From Humulus lupulus (taxonomy: Eukaryota > Streptophyta > Magnoliopsida > Rosales > Cannabaceae), in NCBI RefSeq assembly GCF_963169125.1, contig NC_084801.1, positions 79,549,696 to 79,613,695 of the forward strand: a stretch of 64,000 bases of DNA, read 5' to 3'. Positions 21,470 through 34,055 of this stretch are shown here, in pieces. A program made the position numbers and the translations under genes. The notes under the pieces are model-generated. The model was not told the DNA's origin. It did no database searches and worked only from the letters and a program-made list of their open reading frames with translations. Position 1 is the stretch's first letter; each line of letters starts with the position of its first letter.

Positions 21470-21990
21470 ATGTTATGCAAATCACATGGTTATGTTATGA
21501 TGGGAAGGCAATACTGTATTGTTGACTTAAGAGATGAGTGGGGTTATGATAAAAAGGACTCATCAGTGATTATGATAAAGCTGGTTATGACAGGCATGGG
21601 TATGGTATGGGATATGGATTGGTTAAGTAAGTATGGGGCAATGCTAAATGGCAAGGAAAGGATGGTAACTCTTGGGCTTGAGAGTGAGAAGTCTTGTGAC
21701 AATTGGCAATGTATGGATTCAGTATGATTATAACATCTGTAGTGAGAGCTAGAGTTTTATGGCGGAGAGATGCATGGAACTCTTAGCTAGTGTGGTGGAT
21801 ACCACTTAGATTGTGCCAGTGGAGTTAGAACAGACTGGATTAGTCTGTGATTTTCTGGATGTGCTTCCACGGGATCTACCATGGTTTCCTTTATGTGTAA
21901 AGGATAGAATGGTGATTGGATTGGTGCCAGAAATGGAAACAGGTTTAAGGGCACTAGGAGTGCTGAGCTATGATTTGAGAGTGTGACTAA
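21470..21990 (+). pseudogene. Tekay-1 protease tail and RT entry remnant
   Basis: WDMDWLSKYGAMLNGKERMV matches the end of the chromovirus protease domain, where GMDWL is invariant. Further on, CDFLDVLPRDLPWFP corresponds to the usual entry to RT. The protease active site itself is not readable. Only fragments survive. Confidence 0.7.
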
Positions 21991-22009
21991 TGTTAAGTTG
22001 TCTTGATGA

Positions 22010-22110
22010 ATCCGATGAACAGAGCATTCAAGAATTTATTTGAATGGGATTTGTGATCGTCTTGGACGATGGTATTGTGGTGTATTTTTTGCAGAAATTC
22101 GCCAAGGTCA
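22010..22110 (+). pseudogene. Tekay-1 RT remnant with decayed catalytic box
   Basis: A readable snippet FVIVLDDGIVVY sits where the RT palm has FIDDILVY, preceded by a MNRAFKNLFE-like segment. The fingers and most of the palm are deleted, so only this stub of RT remains. Confidence 0.55.
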
Positions 22111-22499
22111 AGGAATGCCTTAGGGGCAGGAGTTACCTTGGGTGGTAAGGATATTACAGGTGCCTTGGGAAATAGTTTTGAGTCTTCTTGCATATCAGAA
22201 CCGGTTAGCAGGTTGTTATGACACCTCAGTAGCAGGAGAAGTGATTGCCTATGCAATATGTTGAATAAAGTATCTGACCAGAACTAGAGTAGAGTTTCTG
22301 GTAGGCCAGGTGGTCAGTTTTATGTTTGAGATCATCATTTCGGAAAGGATAAAAAGGAAAGATGACTAAGTGAACCACAAATAGGAAAGATTGAGTAGGA
22401 AGTCTTAGTTGGATTAGCAGGGCGTTATAGTGTCAGGTATGAATTTATTATGGTATAAGGATCGGATTTGGGATCCGATGGACACTGAGGTTAATTGGG

Positions 22500-23060
22500 A
22501 GATTCTGAATGAATCTCATGCTACTCTCTTATTCTCTTCATTCAGGCATCATGGAAATGTAACAGGATATGAAAGCTTTATAATGGTGGCCTAAGATGGA
22601 GAGGGATGTAATGGTATATGTGGTAAATTTCTTAGCCTGTTGGCAGGTCAAATCAGAGTATCAGAATCAGTGGGGCCATTACAACCTTTGAGTATTTCGT
22701 AATGGGAATAAGGAAGCATCGCGATGGAGTTGCCCAGGTTAGTGGATCAGCATGAGTTGGCATTGGGTCATTATGGACCAGTATTTAAAGTGAACTCATT
22801 TATATCAATAAGGACAAATAATGCAGCTGATCAATATTCAGGTCTCTTTGTGAGAGAGATAGTGCGCCTTCATGAAATTCAAGGTTTATCTTATCAGATG
22901 AAGACTCTATTATTACTTCCAGGTTTTGGAAGGGTTAAGGAAGGCCATAAGTATATAGATGGAATTCATTACATTTCATTATTCTCAGACTGATGGTAAA
23001 TCAGAGAGGGAAAGAAAGAGTTATCCAATGTTGAAAAGGTACCTTATGAGATAAGGTATG
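22500..23060 (+). pseudogene. Tekay-1 integrase fragments
   Basis: Fragments across three frames resemble integrase: the HHCC-side SFRHHGN, a VREIVRLHEI motif at about 22851-22880, SRFWKG-like residues and a YHYISLFSD-type stretch where FSTAYHPQTDG is usual. The order and spacing fit a Tekay integrase, but stops and frame changes occur every few dozen codons. Confidence 0.6.
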
Positions 23061-23659
23061 GTAGAGCGTGTTCGTCACCTAGTTCATTGGAATGAGATGG
23101 ATGAGATGTTGATTCTGGATTATGATATGGTTTAGGGGACCATTGAGACTATTAGAGGTTGGAGCTTCGATGCTCACTTCTCAAAGTAAATGGAAAAGTT
23201 TTACTGAATTGAAAAGTAGGAACATGGAGTTCCAGGTAGAATATTGTATCTTCCTTAAAAGTATCACCGTGGAAAAGGGTGAGGAGATGAGGGCAGGTTG
23301 AGCCCTAGAGTAGTATAACAGTTTGAGTCCTTGATAGGACTGGTCAGGTTGACTTTGGTTCGACCTTATCTTTGGCACTGTCAGTTGTGAACAGTGTACT
23401 TGGTATTTCCATGCTGAGGACGTGGGTTAAAAGAAACTCATGAGTTGAGTTATGATAATATGGAGATTGAGGCTAAGTTATCCTGTAAAGAATAGCCAGT
23501 TCAGATATGAAATAGAAAGAATAAGGTTCTGAGGAACAAAATTATATCTTGGGTTAAGGTATGTTACAGATACAGTGAGATCGAGGGAACGACCTAGGAA
23601 ACTAGAATCAGTTGTGAGGAATTTATATTCCAGGCGATTCAGATAAATTTCATCTCGAG

Positions 23660-23687
23660 GACGAAATTTCTGTAAGGAGGGGATAGT
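23660..23687 (+). other. Tekay-1 3' end of internal region and polypurine tract
   Basis: CGAGGACGAAATTTC followed by GTAAGGAGGGGATAG directly precedes the 3' LTR start at 23688. This tail is characteristic of Tekay/Del chromoviruses. Confidence 0.8.
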
Positions 23688-26293
23688 TGTAATGCCCAAA
23701 ATTTCCTCATAAGGTTTAGGACCTTGATTAGGAGGCTGGGAGGGCCATAATTGATTTACTGTGTTATTAAATGATAATATGCATATTTAGGTGTATTAAA
23801 TATGCATGTGAACCCATTTCTGAGTAATTGGGTGATTTTCATATTTTGGCCATTTTTGGCATATTTAGCATATGTGTGTGGTGCTTTATTATTATTTGGT
23901 TATGCCAAGGTTACCCAGCGCGAGACGATCCTAGGAGGTAAGCTAGTGGGAAAGTCACAACAGGATTTATGATTGACTCGGAGTGAGTCAAGGGGTATTT
24001 AGAGCATTACCGGGTTATTGGGCAATGGGAATCAATATTTGGTGATAAATTGGGAGTTAGAAAGATCAGGGGGAAATTCTGGAGGTTTTGAATATTTTTC
24101 CCCTGGGGATGTTTTCAGGACCCCGAGCGTTAGGATTTATTTGAGGCTACTTAACCTTGAAGTAACCTTTTAAGAAATAAAAAGAACGTTCTGTACGTTC
24201 TCTCTCCCTCTAAGTTCCATTTTTGTCTCCCGATCGCATTTTCAAAGGAAACTTAAGTTCTAGGACTCGGATTTAAGTGAGGATCAAGGCATAGCGATCC
24301 TAGGGAAGATTAGAAGCTTATTAGCCGAAGTATTTAGTTGGAAACAACTCAATCGGAGGTATTTCCAATTTTAAGTTTTTAAGTTTTTTAAGCTTGAATT
24401 GGACTTTGTGTTTTGATGACTTTTTGATTGAATTGAAGCTTGGGTTTTGTGGGTTTTGGACCATGGGGATGTTTGGGAACTTTGATTTTCGAGTTTGGAG
24501 ATGTTGGGATATGTTTTTGGGAGGTTTTAAAAGGTTAAATTCGGAGAAAAATGGCTGGACCAAGGTTGGGACGCAACCCAAGCTCGATGAAGCAGGTGGA
24601 GTGCTTTGGGAGCTCTAGGGGCCGCGACACTAGGTGTAGGGCATCGCGGTGCTTGCCCCTAGTTTTCTTGTTTTGGCTGGGGGCCGCGGTTCAGTGAGTT
24701 GGGGCCATGGCGCTTAGGGGTATTTATGGCTGAAATGATGTTTTAAGCTTGGGAACTCAAACCTTAGGCCTCGGGATCATTTATACTACTCGGATTGGTG
24801 GGGTTTGATATCTCGGAGGCTAGGTCTTGGTTCTGGGATTGGTTTTAGAACTTGAACTCATTGGATCATCATTTGTGGTTGTGACTAGGTTACCACTAGA
24901 GGCTTGGAGTAAGGATCGTGCTTGTGGCTTGTTTATTGGTAACCTGTGCTTGGACCAAAGGTAAGAAAGCTGCACCCTGTGAATATGACATGCATGGTTA
25001 TTCTTGATGCATGTTGGATGCTTAAATGTGACATGCATGGTTATTCTTGATGCATGTTGGATGTTTAAATGTGACATGCATGGTTATTGTTGAGGCATGT
25101 CAAGTGACTAAATGTGATGCATGTGTTGCACGAGAAACATGTGATTAGGGCATGCTATGAATATTGAATATGAGATTGTTCAGAGCTTGAGCCTCTGTGT
25201 TTATGCATGATCCTAATTATGCTAGCAATGGTTAAGTAAGCATGTTGAATGCCCTGTATTCGGATATTTGACATATGATATATGTTTGGTAGCATTTCTT
25301 ACTTGTGTATGGCACTGATTAGTCAGAGACGGCACTGGTCGCGTATTACTGACCTGAGAGTCAGAAACGGCATAAGAGTCTTGAACGCAGGGCTGATAAA
25401 AGATTAGATCTAATCGATATCATCGTTGAATGAATCTGGGAGCATTGATGTTGGACCGACCCTAAGGTCGATGAAAACTATAAGTGCTTGACTAGTCTAG
25501 GCTAGTTACTCAGAGCCAGGGCCAAAGGCCTAGGTGACTGTTTGTCATATGGCTAGGGAGCGGAATCCCATGGTTATGACTCTATGGTCATGTGGTAGGC
25601 TATCTTGGTGACTAGTTCATCAAACACCTATTTTGTTTAAGCTAGTAAAATGATCACTTATCTATAAAGCCCCGGTGACCCTATCGTCACATGGCTATTG
25701 GGAACGGAACCCACCTTAGTGACTATTACAATTGTCACTCTTCTATTTGGGGCTAAAAGCCCTGGATGATTATTATGATCATCGGTTGATGTTGTATATT
25801 CATCATTACGTGAACTCATTTGCCTGCTTGAACAGGGCTGTATTTGCTAGGAGTGTGCCTTATGATTTGATGTCATGATATGACTGTTCATGAGCATATT
25901 GAGTTTTCTTGCTGGGCTTCCGCTCACGGGTGCTTTGTGGTATAGGTAAAGGCAAAAGAAAGCTTGACCATCCCTGAGTTGGAGAGCTTAGGTGACAATG
26001 TGTACATATGCAGTTGCTCGACCGCCACGGCCGAGGGTTGAAAGAGGAACTAGGGTTAAACCTTGTTTTGTCGCTTAGATCGGTTGGTTGTAAATATTTT
26101 CTTGTAATAGACCTTTAAATTATATTTTTGGGATCCCAATGTATACAGTAAATGTTATATCTTAACCAAAATTTTGAATCCCTAAACCGCTAATCATACT
26201 TAGTTTCACGATTTTGGCCAAATGACTCGATTAGCGAGTTTAGCACTGTTTACAAGGTACACCGTAACGGTCCCTGGAGTTTAGGTCGTTACA
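23688..26293 (+). repeat. Tekay-1 3' LTR
   Basis: 2606 bp from TGTAATGCCCAAAATTTCC to GGTCGTTACA, pairing with 17167-19815. One clear difference is a loss of roughly 28 bases near 24575 inside the GC-rich dyad region. Confidence 0.93.
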
Positions 26294-26298
26294 TGTAC

Positions 26299-26412
26299 GT
26301 TCGGAGTGGCGTCAGGAAAATTTCTTGGTTTCATAGTCAATACGAGGGGAATAGAGGAAAATCCCGAGAAAATAAGGTCGTTGGTAGAAATGCCCTCACC
26401 CAAGTCCCGAGA
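26299..26412 (+). pseudogene. Tat-2 reverse transcriptase, second part
   Basis: It continues the RT thumb directly after the Tekay-1 TSD: readings equivalent to SGKFLGFIV, RGIEENPEKIRSLVEMPSP and KSREN are visible with a frame change near the start. It stops at the edge of the reversed LTR. About 60 residues of RT/RNase H connection, present in Tat-3, are missing before coding resumes at 31922. Confidence 0.8.
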
Positions 26413-28444
26413 AAATACGATGAACGATGAACCGTGAATTTAACTCGCTACCCGAGTTCTTTGATTAAAACGTGCTTCCAAGTGTTTTTAATAGGTTAAG
26501 GTGAAAACCAATCAAAAGGGAAGGATATATTTTACTTAAAACATACAATTTTTCATGGTCCCATAAAACGTTTACAAGTTATTTACAACTCAAAATGGTC
26601 ATTACTGTTTAAATTTACAACCCGCCGACCTAAGCGGCAAAAATAGGGTAAACCCCCTAGTTCCTCTGAGAACTCCTTGGCCATGGTGGTCAAGCGGCTG
26701 CATATGTACACATCACCACCTAAGCTCTCCACTCAAGGCTGGGTGAGCTTTTCTTTCCCTTTACCTGCACCACATAGCACCCATGAGCCAAAGCCCAGCA
26801 AGAAAACACAATAACGCATGAATATAGTATCAACAATGATCATAATAATCATTCAGGACTTTCAGTCTAACATAGAGGAGTGACAGTTGAAAAGTGACTA
26901 AAGTGGGTTCCGTTCCCATTAGCCATGTGACGATAGGGTCACCTGGGCTTTACAAATAAGTGATCATTTCACTAGCTTATCAAGATAGGTGCTCGATGAA
27001 CTAGTCACCAATATAACCTACCGCATGACCATAGGGTCACAACCATGGGATTCTTCTCCCTAGCCACGTGACAAGCAGTCACCTAGGCCTTTGGCCCTGG
27101 CTCTGAGTAACTAGTCCTAGACTAGTCAAGCACTTATAGTTTTCATTAACCTTAGGGTCGGTCCAGCATTAATGCTCTTAGATTCATTCAACGCTGATAT
27201 CAATTAGTCTTGACCTAAACCCCACTCTCGGGACTCCGAAACATACCCACATGGTGAGTAGATTCGATCCCGGACCTTAAGGATTGAAACCTCGAGCCAA
27301 AAAAACCCTTAAAAACACTCAAAACGGGATTCTGAAGGAATAGAGTAGTGCTACAGCGCTACTCTCTAACGCCCCAGCGCTAATCTCATAACCAAAAACG
27401 GCCCCAGCCTAACCCTGGGTAGCGTTGTAGTGCCCCCCTTGTGGGTGTTATAGCGCTACACCCAGCCTGATCAGCCCCTGAATCTCTTCCTTCGACTCCT
27501 TCATTTCCAACTCGATTCCAATGCTTCCAAACCTCGAATTAAGTGCCAAATGAACCCAAAATCCATCCCCAAAAGCCCTAAGCATCACAACCACAAGAAC
27601 CCTAGCCAAAAACTCCCAATAAAACCAATCAACCAACCTAGAAATCTCAAATGAAAACCAAGACGAAAACGGAGAAAACCAGAGATTTAGTGGCTAGAAT
27701 CTTACCTCAAGCTCAGATTATGATGCTCTTCAATGGTGAAACACACTCCCAAGCTCTCAAGACCTATTTCCCAAGCTTGGTTCCTCAAGTTAGGCTCAAA
27801 ATCCAAAGAGAAAATGAAGAGAAATGGTGCACGGTAGCTAACTTTGATACTCTGTTTTCCCCCTTCCTTCTACAGCCTTCATGGCTTAATACTATCCTAT
27901 AGGTGAAAAGACCAAAATACCCCTAGGTCAAATAAAGGTTTCTAAAGGCTCCCAAGGGCAAAATTGACATTTTCCACCTATTTTGTTAATCATAATTAAC
28001 GCTCTCCAATTCTCGTTAATCTCAATATTCTCAAACACCAATAATTCATATATCGTTAACCTTTCATTCCTAGCAATGCTCAAATCATTAAAATCACTCC
28101 GAGACTCACCCCGATCCCCGAACTTAATCCCGTTATGCCTAACCTGCTAATCTACACTCAAGATCGTCTCATGCCGAATGGCTCGAACAAATCCACATTA
28201 TAATGTGGTCTCAACAGTATGTCACCGACATGCATACAAATATACAATTACGCCCTCAACGGGCAAAATTACCAAAACACTCTTGTAATGAAATGTGGAC
28301 CCACATGCATGCACTTAACATCATATTATAATATAATTCACATAAACATGCATATAATCATTTAATGGCGTAATAAAACAATTATGGCCCTCCCGACCTA
28401 CTAATCCAGCCATTAAACCGCATTAGGGATTTTGGGGCATTATA
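26413..28444 (-). repeat. Truncated Tekay-like LTR in reverse orientation
   Basis: On the minus strand it begins TATAATGCCCCAAAATCCC at 28444 (TG decayed to TA). It carries the conserved block (plus 26758-26807), the hairpin (plus 26676-26694) and the AGCGCT dyads (around 27345-27460). It ends near 26413 without the last 50 or so bases that other LTRs have. No TSD is visible. It lies in Tat-2, between the RT break and the Harbinger element. Confidence 0.8.
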
Positions 28445-29180
28445 GATTCGGTCAGATCTTTAATTATTAAGTGCATTTGTTTTTTTGTTCTTTTTATCAC
28501 TTAATGGATCTTACTGAAAAAGATCTATAATGGGCTCTTAATATTATTAATACATATACAACTCTCTCTTTTATTTTATTTCCTTTGACATATTAGGTAT
28601 TCCACTTCTTCTTTTGTCTCTCTACCTCTCTGCCGCAATCAAATCAAGGTCAATTTTTTGCTTTTATATTTTTGTTTATTCTTATATTTTTTCTTTTGTT
28701 TTTTTGCTTAATATTTTGTCTAGAAAACATAAACGTATCAAATCAAGGTCAGTTTTTTGCTTTTATGTTTTTGTTTATTCTCATCTATTTCTTTTTTTTT
28801 TTTTTTGCTTGATATTTTGTCTAGAAATCATAAACTGATATAAAGTATATATATTATGTCATTTGTTTGTTCCCTCTCCAAAAACGTTTGATATACTTTC
28901 CAGAAATTGAAAATTTTGTGTATACTTACTTTATAATATTATATATATTATATCTATCATTGATTACTTTGTTATTTTTAATTTTCAATCCCAATCTTAT
29001 TCACTTTCTTTGTCTTGATATGCTTTCATTTGTTGTTATTATATCTATCAAGATTGTGCCTTTTATTTGTTATTATATTTCTTATGTAACCTTATGTCAC
29101 TCACATATTCTATATATTTTGTTGTAAACTTTTTTTTGCATAAATTTTTTTTTCAATATATATTATTTTTATATTAGTAT

Positions 29181-30145
29181 ATGGAACAATCTAGTGAAAA
29201 TCAAAGAGTGAGTTGGAGGAATATGGATGTAGTAAAAACTTTTTTGGAGACTTGTATTCAAGAAGTTTCTCTAAATGGAAGACTTGGAAGTAGTTTGAAG
29301 CCAGATTCGTGGAATAAAGTTAGACAAGTGTTGGAGACTACTCATTCTTTCATTGCAAATCAAAAGCAAATGAAGAATCATTTTGATTATCTAAAGGATA
29401 AATATCAAGCTTGGTTTCCAATAACTAAGAAAACAGAGACTATTTATGATCCTACAACTAATACCATTCTTATGTCAAATGCTGAATGGGATGAGTAAAT
29501 TAAGGTTATTTTTCTATGATCACTGTTTTATAATTTTAGATATTTAAGTTGCACATATTAAAATGCATTCTCTTTTTGTATTGGATATAGGCCCACCCAA
29601 AGGCAAAAGCATTGAAAACCTCTCCTTTACCCTTTCTGGATCTTTGTAGAGCACTCTTTGATGGTACTACTGCAACCGGAGTTTATGGTTGGAGTCCTAG
29701 TTGTACAATTCCTCGACCTGTTACCTCATCTACATCTCCTAATATGGAGACAGATGCTTTTTCTGAAGAAAGTGCACCTAGTAACCAAAATGATGACGCT
29801 GTAAACACTTCTCCATCTCAATATTCAAATCCTTTAGGAGGACAAAAGAAGAAAAGAAAGCTCTCGTCTCAATAAGATATTGATGATAAGATGTCTGTTG
29901 CATTGGAGTTGTTAATTAAAAAGAATAGCGGTCCTAAAGTTGAGGACTGCTTGGAAAAATTAGATGGACTTGGATGGGAGGAGCCATTGTATAGTGCAAC
30001 TATTAGTATACTTTGCAAAGGTGATAGCTATAGAAAAGCATGGATGAACATGAAAGACGTCAACATAATGGAGAATTGGGTTAAGGCTATGGGGAAAAAA
30101 TTGGGATATTTTTTATATAGTTATTTAAGTTATAATTATGCTTAG
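29181..30145 (+). pseudogene. Harbinger ORF1, Myb/SANT-like DNA-binding protein
   Basis: Exon 1 (29181-29504) encodes RVSWRNMDVVKTFLETCIQE and MKNHFDYLKDKYQAW, the plant Myb/SANT-like DNA-binding domain used by Harbinger ORF1 proteins to recruit transposase. A GT...AG intron fits 29505-29590. Exon 2 continues with a proline/serine linker, a basic KKKRKLSS patch that could be a nuclear signal, and a C-terminal helix region (MSVALELLIKKNSG). TAA codons at 29496 (in the last codons of exon 1) and 29873 interrupt it. Confidence 0.8.
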
Positions 30146-30297
30146 ATAACTTTTTATTTGTTACATTATGTCATACTTTTTCCCTTTGTGTATCGAAGTT
30201 TATTGATCTATTACAATGATCTATGAATGTTTCATTTTCAATCCTAGTATTATTTATGTTCCTCTAAAGTGGCTATAATTTTCTTAACAGATTTAAT

Positions 30298-31659
30298 ATG
30301 GATTTTGAGGATCAACTTTTACTCTTAATGATTTTCTATTGGTATGTATGTCGTAAACGCAACTATTTACCTAGAGTTAAAGATAATACATCAACTCTAT
30401 CCGGTGCAAGATACACTTTGGAGTTATTATATGGCTCAAATCGACAATGCATAGAGTTGATGTGGATGTCTTGTGATGCATTTGTTCTTTTGTGCAATCA
30501 CTTTAGACAAAGAGAATGGATTAAAGATAGTAAGCATGTATCAGTTGAAGAAAAGATAGCAATGTTTTTAATTATCATAGCACATAATGAGCGATTTATT
30601 GTCATGAAGTGAACATAATGAGCGATTTATTGTCATGAAGCGAAGATTTCAACATTCTTCACAAACTGTTCACAAGTATTTTCATGAGGTTCTTGAAGCA
30701 ATGATGCACTTTGCAAAAGAGATAATAGTACCCACAATTGATCTTGATTCCAATATTCCAATTGCTCAAAAAAATATCAGAAAATTTTTTAAGGTATTGT
30801 ATTTTTAAATCATAATTGTATTAATAAAATATTTGTTATAAATATTTGAACTTATAAATTTATTGCAGGGGCAATTGGTGCACTTGATGGAACACTAGTG
30901 GATGCTATAATCCCACTTGATAAACAAATTGATTATAGAGGAAGAGGAAAGGGTAACTGCTACCAAAATGTTCTAGAAATATGTGACTTCAACATGGTCT
31001 TTACTTATGTTTATGCAGGATGGGAAGGAGTAGCACATGATTCGTGAGTTCTAAAAGAGATAGTAGTTAATCCAAATAATTGTTTTCCATTTCCTTCTCC
31101 AAGTAAGTGATTAGTGAAATGTAATTTATTAGGACGATAACTCAATTCTCTATTTTAACTAATTTAACATTTTTATGTGTATAAATTTCAGATAAGTATT
31201 ACCTACGTGATGCAACATATCCATTTACTCAGGGATTTTTACCTCCTTACCATAATGTTTGATATTAGTTAGGAGATTATCGTCGTAGGGATGTTGTAAT
31301 GAAAGAGGAGAGGTTTGACCATGCTCATGCTCAACTTAGAAATGTTATTGAACGTTCATTTGGAGTTTTTGAAACCAAGATTTCCAATACTAGATAAGAT
31401 GGCTCCATATGAGTTTCATGTCCAAAGAGATGTTGTTATTGCATGTTTTGCAATTAACAATTTTATCAGGAAAGAGCGTATCAATGATGAATTATTCAAT
31501 CAGTTTGATCAACCTCAAGTAATCTTTGAGGAAGGACTAGAAGAACAAATATTGGAGGAAACAAATGAACCCAGTTGGAGAGCAGAAGATGCACAGTTCA
31601 TGAACAATTTGAGGAATGAACTTGCACTAAAGCTAATGCAAAGAAGAGGAAACAATTAA
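30298..31659 (+). pseudogene. Harbinger DDE transposase
   Basis: Exon 1 starts MDFEDQLLLLMIFYW, has the conserved N-terminal region up to HNERFIVMK, and is broken by a 31-bp tandem duplication (30582-30643) that adds a stop and shifts the frame. Introns fit 30794-30868 and 31103-31191. The catalytic core shows GALDGTLVDAIIP (first Asp), FTYVYAGWEGVAHDSRVL, YYLRDATYP and NVIERSFGVFE (Glu), as in the DDE_Tnp_4 family. Additional stops lie in the last exon near 31260 and the frame changes near 31390. Confidence 0.85.
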
Positions 31660-31921
31660 TACTTTAAATTCTTAAAATTGATTATGTTTTGTATTTGAAT
31701 ATTTGAATACTTTTTTTAAATAAAATATAATATTATAAATTTATTAATAATATATAATTAAAAATTCTGATATGATATCTTATTATTCAGATGTGCATTC
31801 AGATGTGAAAAAAACAAACAGTCTTAATATTTCTGTATTCAGATTCAGATATGATATCTTATTATTCAGATGTGCATTCAGATTCAGATGTCTGGAACTT
31901 AAAAAAACAAATGCACCCTAA

Positions 31922-33180
31922 GCCTATGTCTGGAGAACCTCTGCTCCTTTATTTGGCTGTGACAGAAATGCAGTTAGTGCCGTGTTAGTCCGAGAAGAAG
32001 ACCGTGCTCAAAAGCCAGTATATTATATAAGCAAGAGACTTCTCGGAGCTGAGTCACGATACCCACTGATAGAGAAGCTGGCATTCTGTCTGATATTGGC
32101 TTCCAGGAAGCTCCGGCCATATTTTCAGTCTCATTCAATCAACGTCTTGACTGACCAACCCTTAAAACAGGTGCTACAAAAACCTGAAACGTCGAGACAT
32201 CTGTTAAAATGGGCTATCGAACTTAGCCAATTCGAGATACTATACATGCCATGGACCGCAATCAAAAGTCAGGTCCTTGCTGATTTTGTGGCTGAATGCA
32301 CCGAATATCAAGATGAGCTCTTGAAGGAACCAGTGCAGGAATTATGGAAAATCTCCGTGGATGGATCATCAAACGAGAATGGATCGGGAGAAAGGATCAT
32401 CTTAATCTCCCCATAAGGGCATCGATTCCATACAACTCTGAGATTCGAATTCGAAGCATCCAACAACGAAGCTGAATATGAGGCTTTACTAGCTGGGCTG
32501 AGAGTGGCAAGGGAGCTCGAGGCAAAATATGTCCAATGCTAAAGTGATTCTTAGCTCGTGATTAATCAAGTGTTGGGAGAATATCAAGCTTGAGGTACCA
32601 AGATGGTGGCCTACCTAGCTAAGGTGAAGGGAGAGATGTCCGAATTTGAGTATAGTACTATTGAACAGATACCTCACAAGCAGAACTCTAATGCTAACGC
32701 TTTGGAAAGGCTTGCAACCACCAAGGAAGCTGAGACATTGAATGTCATGTCAATGGAATTCTTGGAGAATACGAGTGTAACAGAAATGGTAGGAGTCGAA
32801 ATGATCGACACAAGACCAACCTGGATGACTCCCATAATGGAATACCTCACAACAGGAAGGCTACCTAAGGATAGAAAGGATGCAAGAAAAATACTATTTC
32901 AAGCTCTGAGGTATGTGATAGTGGATGGGACATTGTACCGATGTGGTCATTCATTTCCTCTCCTATGATGTGTTCTATCCGAGGAAGCTAAAACCATTTT
33001 GCAAGAAGTGCACGAAGGCTTTTGTGGAGATCATGTTGGGGGCAAAACCTAGCACTGAAAATACTGAGGCAAGGCTATTTTTGGCCCACTCTAACAAAAG
33101 ATTCAATCTCATATGTCCAGAAGTGCGACAAATGCCAACGTTTTTCCATTATTGCCTGAGCTACTCCAGTTGAGTTAACG
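31922..33180 (+). pseudogene. Tat-2 RNase H domains and integrase zinc-finger region
   Basis: The polymerase-linked RNase H is readable (VLVREEDRAQKPVYYISKRL, CLILASRKLRPYFQ, ILTDQPLKQVL-type motif). The second RNase H that distinguishes Tat elements follows (ISVDGSSNENGSGE, then NNEAEYEALLAGLRVA, then a stop-broken SDS..LVINQVLGEYQA). The integrase N-terminal part follows with YVIVDGTLYRCG and VHEGFCGDH-like residues. At least five stops or frame changes are present. Confidence 0.83.
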
Positions 33181-34055
33181 ATGATCTCATCCTCGTAGAC
33201 ATTTGCAATATGGGGAATCGACATAATATGGTCCTTACCTATGGGAAAGGGAGGAGTTCGTTACGCGGTGGTGGTGATCGACTATTTCACGAAGTGGGTA
33301 GAAGCCGAACCTCTGGAAACCACCACTTCAAAGAGAATCCTAGACTTCCTAGTGAAGAGTATAATATGTCGATTTGGGCTTCCTAAAAAGATCGTGTCAG
33401 ACAATGGGACACAATTCGACAATGATCTCTTCACTGACTTCTGTGAAAAATACGACATTATTAAGAGTTTCTCCTCAGTAGCGTATCCGCAGGCCAATGG
33501 ACATGTCAAGGCTGTAAACAAACCCTAAAGGCGAGCGCGAAGAAGAGGTTAGACGAGGCCAAAGGATTATGGCCCGAACAACTCCCACAAGTACTTTGGG
33601 CATACCGAACTTCTCACAGAACCTCCACGGGACATACTCCTTTTTCCTTAACTTTTGGAACCGAGGTCGTCCTTCCAGTCGAAGCCATGGTAGCCACTCA
33701 CAGGCAAAGGACATTCAACCAGGAGCAAAATGAGGGGCTACTTAACGCATCCCTCGATCTGATTGAAGAAAAACGAGAAGAGTCGCAGTTACAGCTCTCC
33801 CATTACCAACAAAAAATCACTCGCTATTTTAATTCTAAAGTTAAGACGCGTAGATTTGGATTGGGCGACCTGGTTCTCTGAAGGGTATTTCTTGCAAATA
33901 AAGATCCCAAGGATGGTGTTTTAGGCCCAAATTGAGAGGGACCATATCAAGTCATTGAGGTTTTGTGAGAATGAACTTTCAAGATAGCTCAGCTGAATGG
34001 GGAAGTACTCCCATAGACCTGGAATGCCCTACATTTGAAAAAATATTATCAGTAG
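33181..34055 (+). pseudogene. Tat-2 integrase, catalytic Glu replaced by Lys
   Basis: The core reads WGIDIIW (first Asp), then VVVIDYFTKWVEAEPL, IVSDNGTQFD (second Asp at 33400) and GHVKAVN. Lys at 33508-33510 occupies the position of the catalytic Glu (36 residues after the second Asp; Tat-3 has QVEAVN there). The C-terminal part continues in other frames (YQQKITRYFNSKVKTRRFGLGDLVL) and ends in a KKYYQ-like tail with the stop at 34053-34055. The core is catalytically dead regardless of its stops. Confidence 0.87.

Larger units (their letters stand above)
17167..26293 (+). mobile_element. Tekay-1: Tekay/Del-like Ty3/gypsy element inside Tat-2 RT
   Basis: The 9.1-kb insertion is flanked by TGTAC at 17162-17166 and 26294-26298. 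Its 2.6-kb LTRs differ by a few percent by eye. The primer site matches initiator Met tRNA, and the 3' end of the internal region reads CGAGGACGAAATTTC before a purine tract, as usual for Tekay/Del chromoviruses. Gag is partly readable, RT is almost gone and integrase is in fragments. Removing it restores a continuous Tat-2 reading through the RT palm. Confidence 0.93.
28471..31918 (+). mobile_element. PIF/Harbinger DNA transposon, inactive
   Basis: It carries the two genes that define plant PIF/Harbinger elements: a Myb/SANT-like DNA-binding ORF1 (29181-30145) and a DDE transposase (30298-31659). The left end GTGCATTTGTTTTTTT (28471) matches the inverted right end at 31903-31918, where the complement reads GGGTGCATTTGTTTTTTT. 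TAA occurs on both sides (28468-28470 and 31919-31921), as expected for this superfamily. The left terminus lacks two G residues. Both genes carry stops. Confidence 0.88.

Noticed and set aside
28614..29127. Short hydrophobic frames at the left of Harbinger
   Set aside because: T-rich non-coding 5' region; the frames are Phe/Ile/Leu-rich by composition and lack conservation.
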